In this document: one piece after another, positions 1 to 7,960 of the stretch | Numbering within the stretch: position 1 is the stretch's first letter | Layout: every line of letters starts with the position of its first letter | NCBI GenBank assembly: GCA_035764445.1 | Contig: DASTZF010000452.1 | Location: 1-9,423 of the forward strand | Source: JAEUPI01 sp035764445 | GTDB taxonomy: Bacteria > Pseudomonadota > Gammaproteobacteria > Burkholderiales > Burkholderiaceae_C | Length of the DNA: 9,423 nucleotides | Reading direction: 5' to 3' | Notes under the pieces: model-generated | Told to the model about the DNA's origin: nothing | The model's input: only the letters and a program-made list of their open reading frames with translations | Databases searched by the model: none | Translations under genes and position numbers: made by a program

Positions 1-62
1 CCCGTGACGAGCCACACCCGCGGGCGCAACCTCAGCTCGTCGGTGAACTGTCCGTTGAGCAT
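1..62 (-). CDS. Sugar-nucleotide epimerase, TviC/WbpP-like (5' fragment)
   Basis: Only the first 20 codons and two bases are present; the gene runs off the left edge. An ATG at 62-60 lies 10 bases after the dehydrogenase stop, in the same direction. The short peptide has an N-terminal tail of about 15 residues and then WLVTG, the beginning of a Rossmann strand that in the extended short-chain dehydrogenase/epimerase family continues into GxxGFIG. A tail of this length before the Rossmann strand is usual in UDP-N-acetylglucosamine(uronate) 4-epimerases such as TviC and WbpP, and a tviB-like gene directly upstream is the classic arrangement. The expected role is conversion of the dehydrogenase product, or of UDP-GlcNAc, to its galacto form. 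The family assignment is inferred from little sequence plus context; another SDR-type epimerase or dehydratase is possible. No strong ribosome binding site is seen, so translation may be coupled to the upstream gene. Confidence 0.72.
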   Translation of the reverse strand, partial: MLNGQFTDELRLRPRVWLVT

Positions 63-72
63 CTGTTGGCGT

Positions 73-1356
<1,284 letters not shown>

Positions 1357-1445
1357 GTGCGCTCTACCCTTCAATCCACCCAACGCAGCCAAGGCACCGA
1401 CGGGTGAATGCCCAATCCACATGGCTGGACCCGGGTGCGTCTCTC

Positions 1446-1451
1446 ATTATC
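1446..1451 (-). promoter_or_regulatory. Candidate -10 element (GATAAT) before the dehydrogenase gene
   Basis: GATAAT matches the sigma-70 -10 consensus at five of six bases and lies 90 bases before the dehydrogenase start, inside the 164-bp gap after the glycosyltransferase gene. No good -35 box is seen at 16-18 bases spacing. The stretch GGCTCG directly before it also occurs before the -10-like element of the glycosyltransferase gene (see findings). The rest of the gap shows no gene and no convincing terminator. Confidence 0.28.
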
Positions 1452-1520
1452 GAGCCTCGCGATGCCGCGTTGGACTGCATGCGTCCCACCCAGATCGGTG
1501 TCGCCTTGTCGCGCAAGATG

Positions 1521-2789
1521 TCACGCGGCTTGCCGCGAGCGCGTGGCCCGATGGCTTGCCAGCGCGTCTAGACAGATCCGTTCGAACGCCCGCGCTGCAA
1601 CCCGATAGCCATGGTGGCGTTCGACGCATGCGCGTGCGCGCTCGGCAAGGCCACGGCGCAATGCCGCGTCGCCCAGGACCCGCAGAATCGCGCGGGCTTG
1701 ACCCTCGGGATCGTCGTGACACAAGAAGTGCTCGCCGTCGCTGACACCGAGCCCCTCGATGCCGACGGTCGTCGACACCACCGGACAGCCCATGGCCATG
1801 GCCTCGAAGGCCTTGATGCGCGTGCCGCCGCCGACCCGCAGCGGTATCACCGCGACCTGCGCCTCACGGACGTAGGGCCGAACGTCATCGACGAAGCCGG
1901 TGAAGCTCACGCCGGCGTGCGAACGGCCCAGTTGCACCAGGGCCTCCGGGGGGTTGCGCCCGACGACAACGAAGCGCGCATGCGGCAACGCGGCGTGCAC
2001 CCGCGGCCAAACCGATTCGATGAAGTGGCGCACGCCATCGATGTTGGCCGCCCAATCCATCGATCCGATGAAGACGACCGTCGGAGGCGTCTGCGGGCCT
2101 GGGTCCACGGGCAGTTGCCACGCAAAGTAGTCGAGATCGACACCCGTCGGAATGGTCCTCGGGGCCGCAACCCCATAGTGCTCGGAGAAGAAGGCCGCGT
2201 CGCGCTCGGACACCGCGACGACGCTGGTGAACTGCGCGAGCACCTGACGCTCGTAGCGATCCATCTTCGAGTGTTGCGACGACCAGACCCATTTCAGGAG
2301 GCTGTTTCTGGCCTGCCGCGCGTGTCGCTGGAAGATCTCCGCCTCGACGTTGTGCGTGAAGCACACCGTCGCGCAATCCAACCCCGGCGGCTGCAAGACG
2401 GCGGCGTGCACGAAGTCGAACACGGCCACATCGAATTGGACCTGGCGCAGCGCGCGTGACACGGCAGCGATGCCCGGCTGCGTGCGGTCGGCCACCACGT
2501 TCACCGGCAGCGCATCGGCGAGGTCCAATGCTCGCCGCCAGCGCGGTCTCGGCTCTGCGGGCTGCCAGGCTTCGAAGCGATCGCACAGGGCTTGCAGCGG
2601 CTGCGCGTGGTCGCGCCGTTGTGCCTCGGTCGCGGGGCCTATCAGCGTGACGTCGAACGCGCCGCCCTTCAGGCCTCGCAGGATGTTGCCGCTGCGGATC
2701 CGGCCGCCGGTGTCGGCCGGCAACAAGAAAACCGGCGACACGAATGCCAAGCGCGGCTTGGCGGGCGAGCCGTCAGCATCGGTGGACAC
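1521..2789 (-). CDS. Glycosyltransferase, GT4-like (GT-B fold)
   Basis: This 422-residue protein is a cytoplasmic or membrane-associated glycosyltransferase that should transfer a sugar from a nucleotide sugar to a lipid-linked or growing glycan. The N-terminal acceptor-side Rossmann domain opens with RLAFVSPVFLLPADTGGRIR (13-32) and contains FTHNVEAEIF (144-153). The linker GVDLDYF (216-222) leads to the C-terminal donor domain with VVFIGSMDWAANIDG (238-252), VVGRNPP (275-281), FTGFVDDV (296-303) and the nucleotide-sugar site GGGTRIKAFEAMAMGCPVVST (320-340), followed by GIEGL. These are hallmarks of GT4-type enzymes. There is no signal peptide or clear membrane helix. The GTG at 2789 is chosen because it has a strong Shine-Dalgarno (GGGAG, 8 bases upstream, in a longer purine run) and sits just before the conserved region. 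In-frame ATGs at 2867 and 3065 would add low-complexity sequence without family features. Sugar donor and acceptor are unknown. It lacks the N-terminal wording I associate with the PEP-CTERM glycosyltransferase TIGR03087, so that name is not used. Confidence 0.93.
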   Translation of the reverse strand: MSTDADGSPAKPRLAFVSPVFLLPADTGGRIRSGNILRGLKGGAFDVTLIGPATEAQRRDHAQPLQALCDRFEAWQPAEPRPRWRRALDLADALPVNVVADRTQPGIAAVSRALRQVQFDVAVFDFVHAAVLQPPGLDCATVCFTHNVEAEIFQRHARQARNSLLKWVWSSQHSKMDRYERQVLAQFTSVVAVSERDAAFFSEHYGVAAPRTIPTGVDLDYFAWQLPVDPGPQTPPTVVFIGSMDWAANIDGVRHFIESVWPRVHAALPHARFVVVGRNPPEALVQLGRSHAGVSFTGFVDDVRPYVREAQVAVIPLRVGGGTRIKAFEAMAMGCPVVSTTVGIEGLGVSDGEHFLCHDDPEGQARAILRVLGDAALRRGLAERARACVERHHGYRVAARAFERICLDALASHRATRSRQAA

Positions 2790-2797
2790 TCGCGGCG

Positions 2798-2808
2798 CTC
2801 CCTCTCCT
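2798..2808 (-). promoter_or_regulatory. Ribosome binding site that decides the glycosyltransferase start
   Basis: The minus strand reads AGGAGAGGGAG here, with the GGGAG end 8 bases before the GTG at 2789. It is the strongest Shine-Dalgarno noted in the window and is the main reason for preferring this GTG over the far-upstream in-frame ATGs. Confidence 0.75.
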
Positions 2809-2874
2809 GAAAACGTGAGACATCTGGTCCGAGTCGGCGCAAGTGCGACCCGATGCCCGCCGTGCATGCGGTCG

Positions 2875-2880
2875 ATTATG
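2875..2880 (-). promoter_or_regulatory. Candidate -10 element (CATAAT) before the glycosyltransferase gene
   Basis: CATAAT on the minus strand matches the -10 consensus at five of six bases, 86 bases before the GTG at 2789. No clear -35 box is found at normal distance. The upstream flank GGCTCG is the same as at the candidate -10 of the dehydrogenase gene, and the distance to the start codon is nearly equal. Confidence 0.28.
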
Positions 2881-2984
2881 CGAGCCGTGACGGACGGGTT
2901 TCGCGTCGACCCCCGCAGGTTGACAGTGCATCGCCCCTCGGAATCAGGGTGAAATTCGGTATGCTGCGCTGCTGAGGATCCGTC

Positions 2985-3067
2985 CGCTGCCCCGCAGCGC
3001 AGGTGGCCTTTGGAGGTTCCGGCGCCACCCCGTCCGACCCGCGGACGGAATGCGTGCCGTGCCACGC
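2985..3067 (+). repeat. Four consecutive inverted repeats in the NRPS leader
   Basis: Four short inverted repeats follow one another almost without gaps. They are CGCTGC/GCAGCG (2985-2990 and 2994-2999, 3-base loop), GGTGGC/GCCACC (3002-3007 and 3024-3029, 16-base loop), CCGTCCG/CGGACGG (3030-3036 and 3042-3048, 5-base loop), and GCGTG/CACGC (3052-3056 and 3063-3067, 6-base loop). All arms are perfect. None is followed by a T-run, so they do not look like an intrinsic terminator. They end 24 bases before the NRPS start codon and would fold in its 5' untranslated RNA. Some could be chance in GC-rich DNA; the 6- and 7-bp short-loop pairs are the best supported. Confidence 0.5.
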
Positions 3068-3091
3068 CGTTGAGCTCGCACTCGTCGCCCT

Positions 3092-6000
3092 ATGTCATCG
3101 CCCACCACGGTACCCGCACAACGGCCCAGTCTCGAACACGCCGACGAATCGTTCTGGCTGGCGCGCCTCGATGCGAACCTGCCTCGCGCCACGCTGGTGC
3201 CCGACCGTCGCCGCAACACAACCGTGGAGCGCCGCTACGAGGCCGTCGCGTTCGAGCTCGATGCGGCCTGCGTCGCGGCGCTCAAGAGCCTCGACCCGGT
3301 CACCGGTGTGTCGGACCTCGCGCTGTGCACGAGCCTGGTGGCCGCGCTGCTGTCGAAGTACCACCGTGAAGACGAGCTGGTGGTGGGCCTGCACTGGAGT
3401 GGCCGTGGTAGCGCCGGTGGCCCACGACCGGCGCTGCTGAACTGCTCGGCAGACGCCACGGCGGACACACTGATCGAAGAGGTCGGCGGTGAGGTCGCCC
3501 GCGTACTGGCGCACCCGGCCGATGCGCTGGCCTATCTGCCGCACGCGCTCGGGGTGGCGTACAGCCCGCATCGCTGCCCGTTCTACGATTTGGCGATCCA
3601 CGTCGGCGCTGCCGGTACCGACCTCGATCTGCGCGCGCATCCGGTGGATGCCGCCTTCGTGTTCAACGTCGAGGCGGGCCGCATCAACGGGCGGCTGCAG
3701 TTCGCCCACGAGTTGTTCGATCGGCCGCGCATCGACAGTGTGGTGGCACATCTGCTGCATCTGGCGCGCGACCTCGCGACGGCACCGCGCGAGCCTCTGC
3801 ACACGCACAGTGTGTTGTCCCCGGAGGAACGGGAGCAGCTCCTCGCGGCATTCAACCGCCGTTCGGCGAATTACCCTCTGCAGCGCACGATGCACTCGCT
3901 GTTCGAGGAGCAGTGCCGCCGCACGCCCGATGCGGTGGCGGTGGTCCATCGCGACGTGACGCTCAGCTACGACGAGCTCAACCGGCGCGCCAACCGTCTG
4001 GCGAACACCCTGCTGGAAGTCGGAGTGAGCAAGGGCGCGTTCGTCTGCATCCTGCTGGAACGCGGCTGCGACTTCGTGGTCGCCATGCTGGCCAGCTTCA
4101 AGGCCGGCGCGGCCTATGTGCCGCTCGATCCGACCTACCCGCACGAGCGCATCCAGTACATGCTCAACGACAGCGCGGCAGCGGTGCTGGTTTCCAACCG
4201 TGAGTTGCTCGCGCGTTTCGACCCCGTGGTTGCCGGTGCCTCCGAGTTGCAGACGGTGATCGCGCTCGACGCCGACGCGACGCAGCCGGTCCCTGGCGCC
4301 GCGCGTGCGCTGATCGATGCGCCGCGCCTGGCTGCCGCGCGGGCCACCGATCCGGGGCTGGACCTCAAGGGTTGTGATCGCGCCTACATGATCTACACGT
4401 CGGGCTCGACGGGCCGCCCCAAGGGCGCCATCTGCCGTCACGATGGCGCGCTGAACCATCTGTTCGGCGAACTCGACGGCGTCGGCGTGCGCAGCGCCTT
4501 CAGCTTCCTGCAGACGGCGGCGTCATCGTCGGACATCTCGGTGTGGCAGTTCGTCGCTCCGCTGCTGCACGGCGGCAGCACGGTGGTGGCCGACTACGAC
4601 GTGGTCGTCGACCCGGATGCCCTGTTCGCACTCATCCGAGAGCACAAGCTCAGCGTCGCCGAGCCGGTCCCGGTCGTGTTGCGGGCCTTGATCGACCACA
4701 TCGAAGCCCTGCCCGCAAGCGCGCGAGCGCTGCCCGACTTGCGCTGCATGATGGTCACCGGCGAGGCGCTGCCGGCGGAGTTGGTCGACCGCTGGCTCGC
4801 ACTGTATCCGGCGATTCCGATTGCCAACACCTACGGACCGACCGAGACGTCCGACGACGTCACGCTGTCGGTGCTGCGCGAGCCGATCGGCACGCGCTAC
4901 GCGGTGGCGCCGATCGGCATGCCGCTGCCCAACGTGCGGCTGTTCGTGCTCGACCGCAACCTGCAACCGGTTCCGATCGGCGTACCCGGCGAGATCTGCG
5001 TCGGTGGCCTGGCAGTCGGCGAAGGTTACTGGCGTCAGCCCGACAAGACGCGCAGCGCCTTCGTGCCGTGTCCGTTCGATGCCATCGCGCCGGGGCCGAT
5101 GTACCGCACCGGCGACCTCGGTCGTTGGTTGCCCGACGGGCAGATCGAGTTCCTCGGCCGCGTCGACCAGCAGGTCAAGGTGCGCGGTTTTCGCGTCGAG
5201 CCCGGCGAAATCGAGGCTGCGATGACCCAGCATGCGGCCGTGCAGGACGCCGCGGTGGTGGTGGCCGCAGAGGGCCCGGGAACGGGCCGCCTGATCGGCT
5301 ACTACACGCTGCGCAAGGGCCAGAGCTTGTCACCGGCGCAGTTGCGCGCACACTTGAAGTCATTGCTGGCCGAGCACATGGTGCCGTCGTCGCTGACCGC
5401 GCTCAGCATCCTGCCGCGCACGCCGCTGGGCAAGCTCGATCGCAAGGCACTGGCCGCAGCGCAGGAGCGACCCGCCGAACACGATCACGGTCAGGCTCCG
5501 CGCACCGCCACCGAGCGCGCGGTAGCCGGCATCTGGTCGGCAGTGACTGGTGCACAGGCGATCGGCATCGGTGACAACTTCTTCGAGATCGGCGGCGACT
5601 CGATCTCGAGCATCCAGGTCACCGCGCAGTTGCGCAAGGCGGGGTTCCGTCTCGCACCACGCGACGTGTTCCAGCGTCCAACGCTGGGCGCGCTGGCCGA
5701 GTACCTCGACCAGAACCGATCGCTGCAAGCCTCGGCACCGACCGCCACAATGCCGTTGCCGTGGGATGTCGACGGGCTGCGACAGCGCCTGACGGAGGCC
5801 TTCCCCAGCCTGCAGGACGCCTATCCGTTGAGCGCCACGCAGCGTGGCATTTACTACCAAGGGCTGTTGCTGCCCAAGAGTTCAGGGGCCTATATCGAGC
5901 AGGTGACGTTCGACGTCGCAGGTACGCTCGACCCGTTGCGCTTCGAAGCGGCCTGGCAGCACGTGATCGACAGCACCGACATGCTGCGCGCCGCCGTCAT

Positions 6001-7138
6001 TCGTCGCGGTGGCCAGCAGCCGTCGCAGGCGCTCCTGGCGGCGGCGCCATTCGCGCTCGACCTGCTCGACCTGAGCACCAAGTCCGATGCGGAACAGGCC
6101 AGTGCGATCGACGCGCTGGTGCTGAGCGAGCGCGTCCGTGGCTTCGACCTGAAAAGCCCGCCACTGATGCGCGTGGTCCTGGTCAAGCGCTCACCGGGCC
6201 GCTCCCGCGTCGTGTGGACGTATCACCACCTGATCCTCGACGGCTGGTCCGAGCCGCTGGTGCTTGCGGCGGTGTTCCGAGCCTATGCCGCGCTGACCGC
6301 ATCCAGGCAACCGGAGCCCGCGAGCGTGGCTCGCTATCGCGACTTCGTGGCCTGGACCGAGGCGCAGGACCTGACCGCGGCCGAAGCCTACTGGCGAGCC
6401 GCGCTGGCCGGCTTTGACACACCCGCGGTGGTGGTCGACCGCTCACCCGGGGTGACGCCGGCGGCCGCCGGCGAGATCCTGCACGGCTGGTGCGACATCG
6501 TGCTCAGCCCCGCGGATACCCAGCGACTCGAGCACAGCGCGCGCCACGCAGGCGTGACGCTCGCCACCGTGATTCACGGCGCCTGGGCACTGCTGGTTCA
6601 CCGCGCCACGGGGTTGGCCGACGTGGTGGTCGGCAGCGTGGCGTCGGGGCGGGGCTGCGATGTGCCCGGCATCGACACGCTGGCCGGGCTGGTGGTCGTG
6701 ACGCAGCCGCTGCGCTCGCGGCCGAGCAGTGATTCCACGGTGGTCGCGTGGCTGCGCTTGCTGCAGATGCAGATGGCGGAGATGCGCGAGCACGAGCACA
6801 CGCCGTTGGCGCAGATCCAGCAATGGAGCGAGGTCCCGGCTGCGCGGCGGCCGCTGTTCGACTCGATCGTGGTGGTGGGCAACTATGCCGGCAGCGATCT
6901 GTCGGCGTGCGCGCAGGGCGTCGTCGAGATCAGCGACGTCGCGTCGTACACCCAGCCACAGTACGCGCTGACCCTGTTCATCGTGACGGGAGCGTCGTTG
7001 CGCATTCGCCTGGTTTACGAGAAGAAGCGCTATGCAGCAGCAACTGCCAAGGGGCTGCTCGACGAGTACGCTCAGGTGTTGAACGCGATCGCCGAGAACC
7101 CCGGACAGCGGGTATCGAGCCTGACGGCCAGGATCTGA
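3092..7138 (+). CDS. Nonribosomal peptide synthetase, half-C/A/T/C
   Basis: The 1348-residue NRPS should activate one amino acid as adenylate, tether it to phosphopantetheine and pass it to an acceptor. Residues about 18-255 match only the C-terminal lobe of a condensation domain, without HHxxxDG. The adenylation domain (about 265-790) has LSYDEL (291), FKAGAAYVPLD (336), YTSGSTGRPKG (435), NTYGPTE (579), GEICVGG (633), YRTGDL (671), GRVDQQVKVRG (689) and GKLDRK (780). The read-off specificity code is D481, I482, W485, E524, M554, T556, T580, D588, D589, K781. The carrier domain (about 803-872) has GGDSI with pantetheine site S837. The last domain (about 905-1345) is a full condensation domain: YPLSATQRGIYY (911), HHLILDGWS (1045-1053, catalytic H1046) and YRDFVAW (1082). 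There is no thioesterase, reductase or further carrier. ATG 3092 is the only usable start, since an in-frame stop lies at 3071-3073; its Shine-Dalgarno is very weak. No MbtH or phosphopantetheinyl transferase gene is in the window. It is the only plus-strand gene here. The product is unknown. Confidence 0.96.
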   Translation: MSSPTTVPAQRPSLEHADESFWLARLDANLPRATLVPDRRRNTTVERRYEAVAFELDAACVAALKSLDPVTGVSDLALCTSLVAALLSKYHREDELVVGLHWSGRGSAGGPRPALLNCSADATADTLIEEVGGEVARVLAHPADALAYLPHALGVAYSPHRCPFYDLAIHVGAAGTDLDLRAHPVDAAFVFNVEAGRINGRLQFAHELFDRPRIDSVVAHLLHLARDLATAPREPLHTHSVLSPEEREQLLAAFNRRSANYPLQRTMHSLFEEQCRRTPDAVAVVHRDVTLSYDELNRRANRLANTLLEVGVSKGAFVCILLERGCDFVVAMLASFKAGAAYVPLDPTYPHERIQYMLNDSAAAVLVSNRELLARFDPVVAGASELQTVIALDADATQPVPGAARALIDAPRLAAARATDPGLDLKGCDRAYMIYTSGSTGRPKGAICRHDGALNHLFGELDGVGVRSAFSFLQTAASSSDISVWQFVAPLLHGGSTVVADYDVVVDPDALFALIREHKLSVAEPVPVVLRALIDHIEALPASARALPDLRCMMVTGEALPAELVDRWLALYPAIPIANTYGPTETSDDVTLSVLREPIGTRYAVAPIGMPLPNVRLFVLDRNLQPVPIGVPGEICVGGLAVGEGYWRQPDKTRSAFVPCPFDAIAPGPMYRTGDLGRWLPDGQIEFLGRVDQQVKVRGFRVEPGEIEAAMTQHAAVQDAAVVVAAEGPGTGRLIGYYTLRKGQSLSPAQLRAHLKSLLAEHMVPSSLTALSILPRTPLGKLDRKALAAAQERPAEHDHGQAPRTATERAVAGIWSAVTGAQAIGIGDNFFEIGGDSISSIQVTAQLRKAGFRLAPRDVFQRPTLGALAEYLDQNRSLQASAPTATMPLPWDVDGLRQRLTEAFPSLQDAYPLSATQRGIYYQGLLLPKSSGAYIEQVTFDVAGTLDPLRFEAAWQHVIDSTDMLRAAVIRRGGQQPSQALLAAAPFALDLLDLSTKSDAEQASAIDALVLSERVRGFDLKSPPLMRVVLVKRSPGRSRVVWTYHHLILDGWSEPLVLAAVFRAYAALTASRQPEPASVARYRDFVAWTEAQDLTAAEAYWRAALAGFDTPAVVVDRSPGVTPAAAGEILHGWCDIVLSPADTQRLEHSARHAGVTLATVIHGAWALLVHRATGLADVVVGSVASGRGCDVPGIDTLAGLVVVTQPLRSRPSSDSTVVAWLRLLQMQMAEMREHEHTPLAQIQQWSEVPAARRPLFDSIVVVGNYAGSDLSACAQGVVEISDVASYTQPQYALTLFIVTGASLRIRLVYEKKRYAAATAKGLLDEYAQVLNAIAENPGQRVSSLTARI

Positions 7139-7159
7139 CGCGCGGCGACATCAGCGCGT
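7138..7159. repeat. Small inverted repeat between convergent NRPS and TPR genes
   Basis: ACGCGC (7138-7143) and GCGCGT (7154-7159) form a perfect 6-bp stem with a 10-base loop, beginning at the last base of the NRPS stop codon and lying in the 36-bp gap between the convergent genes. A hairpin here could slow polymerase from both sides, but no T-run follows in either direction, so a terminator is only a weak possibility. Confidence 0.25.
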
Positions 7160-7174
7160 GGTGTTGGCATCGCC

Positions 7175-7849
7175 TTACCTTTTGGCTGGGCCTGCCAGTT
7201 CGGCGAGCCGGCGCTGCAGGCCCGCGGCGTCGGGCGACTTGGCCAGCCCCTCCTGCAGGACTTCGCGTGCCTTCGTGGTGTCACCGATTGCCTTGTAGTG
7301 ATCGCTCAGCGAGCCGTACGCGGGCCAGTAGTCGGGTTTCAGCGAGATCGCCCGCTCGAGATCCAGGACACCGACGTTGCTCTTACCGAGTCGGGCCCAG
7401 TTCTCTGCACGCTTGGTCAAGATCTCTGGCAGGAGCAGAAAGTCGTCCGGCGAATGCTCGATGAAGTAGTCGTACTCGGTGATCGCATCGCGCAGGTAGA
7501 AACTGCGTGTGCTTGCGTCGCGCGCAAGCAGCATCGCGCGATTGGTCTTCATCATGCCCCAGCAATAGTGGTGCAAATGGTGGAAGGCCGGCCCGAGATA
7601 GGCATACCACCGGTCGGTGACCGCCTGGTCCTCACTACCGGGCACCTGGGCCAGGCGAAAGCCCTGTGTCGACAAGCAGTAGCGCGGCAGCATGGCTACC
7701 TCGCGCCGGTCATAGCCATCGACGCGATCAGGGTAGCCCGGTGGCATGTTGATCTGTGCGGATGCGCCACAGCACCACAACAGGCTTGCAGTCAACGCAG
7801 CCTTGGTGCAATCGGCCCTACGGAATCGTGACAACGCAAGAGCATTCAT
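7175..7849 (-). CDS. Secreted TPR-repeat protein with His/Cys-rich motif
   Basis: This 224-residue protein is of unknown exact role. The N-terminus is a type-I signal peptide: basic residues R9, R11 and K16, a hydrophobic core AALTASLLW (17-25) and a likely cut after GASA (about residue 31). The mature protein should be periplasmic. It is not a lipoprotein: the residue before the cysteines is W, which does not fit a lipobox. Residues about 144-173 and 176-207 read as two tetratricopeptide repeats (LERAISLKPDYWPAYGSLSD, then KAREVLQEGLAKSPDA), so it is probably a protein-interaction scaffold. Before the repeats is an unusual stretch FHHLHHYCWGMM (89-100). The mature part has two cysteines (C58, C96), which could form a disulfide. 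The ATG at 7849 is preferred because it starts the signal peptide, with GGAAG three bases upstream (short spacing); a TTG at 7903 would add 18 residues before it. It lies 111 bp after the decarboxylase gene in the same direction and converges with the NRPS. Confidence 0.85.
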   Translation of the reverse strand: MNALALSRFRRADCTKAALTASLLWCCGASAQINMPPGYPDRVDGYDRREVAMLPRYCLSTQGFRLAQVPGSEDQAVTDRWYAYLGPAFHHLHHYCWGMMKTNRAMLLARDASTRSFYLRDAITEYDYFIEHSPDDFLLLPEILTKRAENWARLGKSNVGVLDLERAISLKPDYWPAYGSLSDHYKAIGDTTKAREVLQEGLAKSPDAAGLQRRLAELAGPAKR

Positions 7850-7873
7850 GTGCTTCCACGCATATCCGTCGCA

Positions 7874-7903
7874 ATCCAACCCGCCCGAAAACCTCTTTGA
7901 CAA
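7874..7903 (-). promoter_or_regulatory. Possible weak promoter before the TPR gene
   Basis: On the minus strand TTGTCA (7903-7898) matches the -35 consensus at five of six positions. It is followed after 18 bases by TTGGAT (7879-7874), a poor -10 box with three matches. If real it would give a very short leader before the ATG at 7849. Read-through from the decarboxylase gene is equally plausible, since no terminator is seen in the 111-bp gap. Confidence 0.2.
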
Positions 7904-7960
7904 TTCGGCTTTAGAACCGCTGGGGAGCGATGAGTTCGCGGCACCGCTGCCCTACCCCAC

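Larger units (their letters stand above)
2790..3091. other. Divergent intergenic region between glycosyltransferase and NRPS genes
   Basis: About 300 bases separate the two divergent starts. The left part holds the glycosyltransferase ribosome binding site and a -10-like element. The middle has an isolated TTGACA (2920-2925, plus strand) without a -10 box at normal spacing, and TATGCT (2960-2965) without a matching -35. The right part (2985-3067) is a run of inverted repeats. No protein with family features is seen in any frame, and the region is too short to hold the missing N-terminal lobe of the NRPS condensation domain. Confidence 0.6.

Noticed and set aside
1357..1422. ATG start 22 codons upstream for the dehydrogenase
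   Set aside because: The added residues have no family similarity; the GTG at 1356 has GAAGGG upstream and gives the usual family length.
2920..2925. Perfect TTGACA as a -35 box for the NRPS
   Set aside because: At 16-18 bases spacing no -10-like hexamer follows; the nearest, TATGCT at 2960-2965, is 34 bases away.
2790..3065. Upstream starts that would lengthen the glycosyltransferase by up to 92 residues
   Set aside because: The extension is compositionally unlike a protein domain, crosses the promoter-like region, and the GTG at 2789 has an excellent ribosome binding site.
3055..3075. Possible sigma-54 promoter (GTGCCACGCCGTTGAGC) before the NRPS, as expected for PrsR-controlled EPS genes
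   Set aside because: The essential GG (-24) and GC (-12) pairs are not both present at correct spacing, and the site is almost on top of the start codon.
3095..4459. 454-codon minus-strand frame opposite the NRPS
   Set aside because: The strongly conserved NRPS motifs lie on the other strand; this frame has shadow-like composition and no recognisable domain. The same applies to 1611-2459 (+), 4543-5574 (+) and 7988-9316 (+).
7175..7849. Lipoprotein signal for the TPR protein
   Set aside because: The Cys pair in LLWCCGAS is preceded by Trp, not Gly/Ala/Ser, so a lipobox is absent; a type-I cut after GASA fits better.
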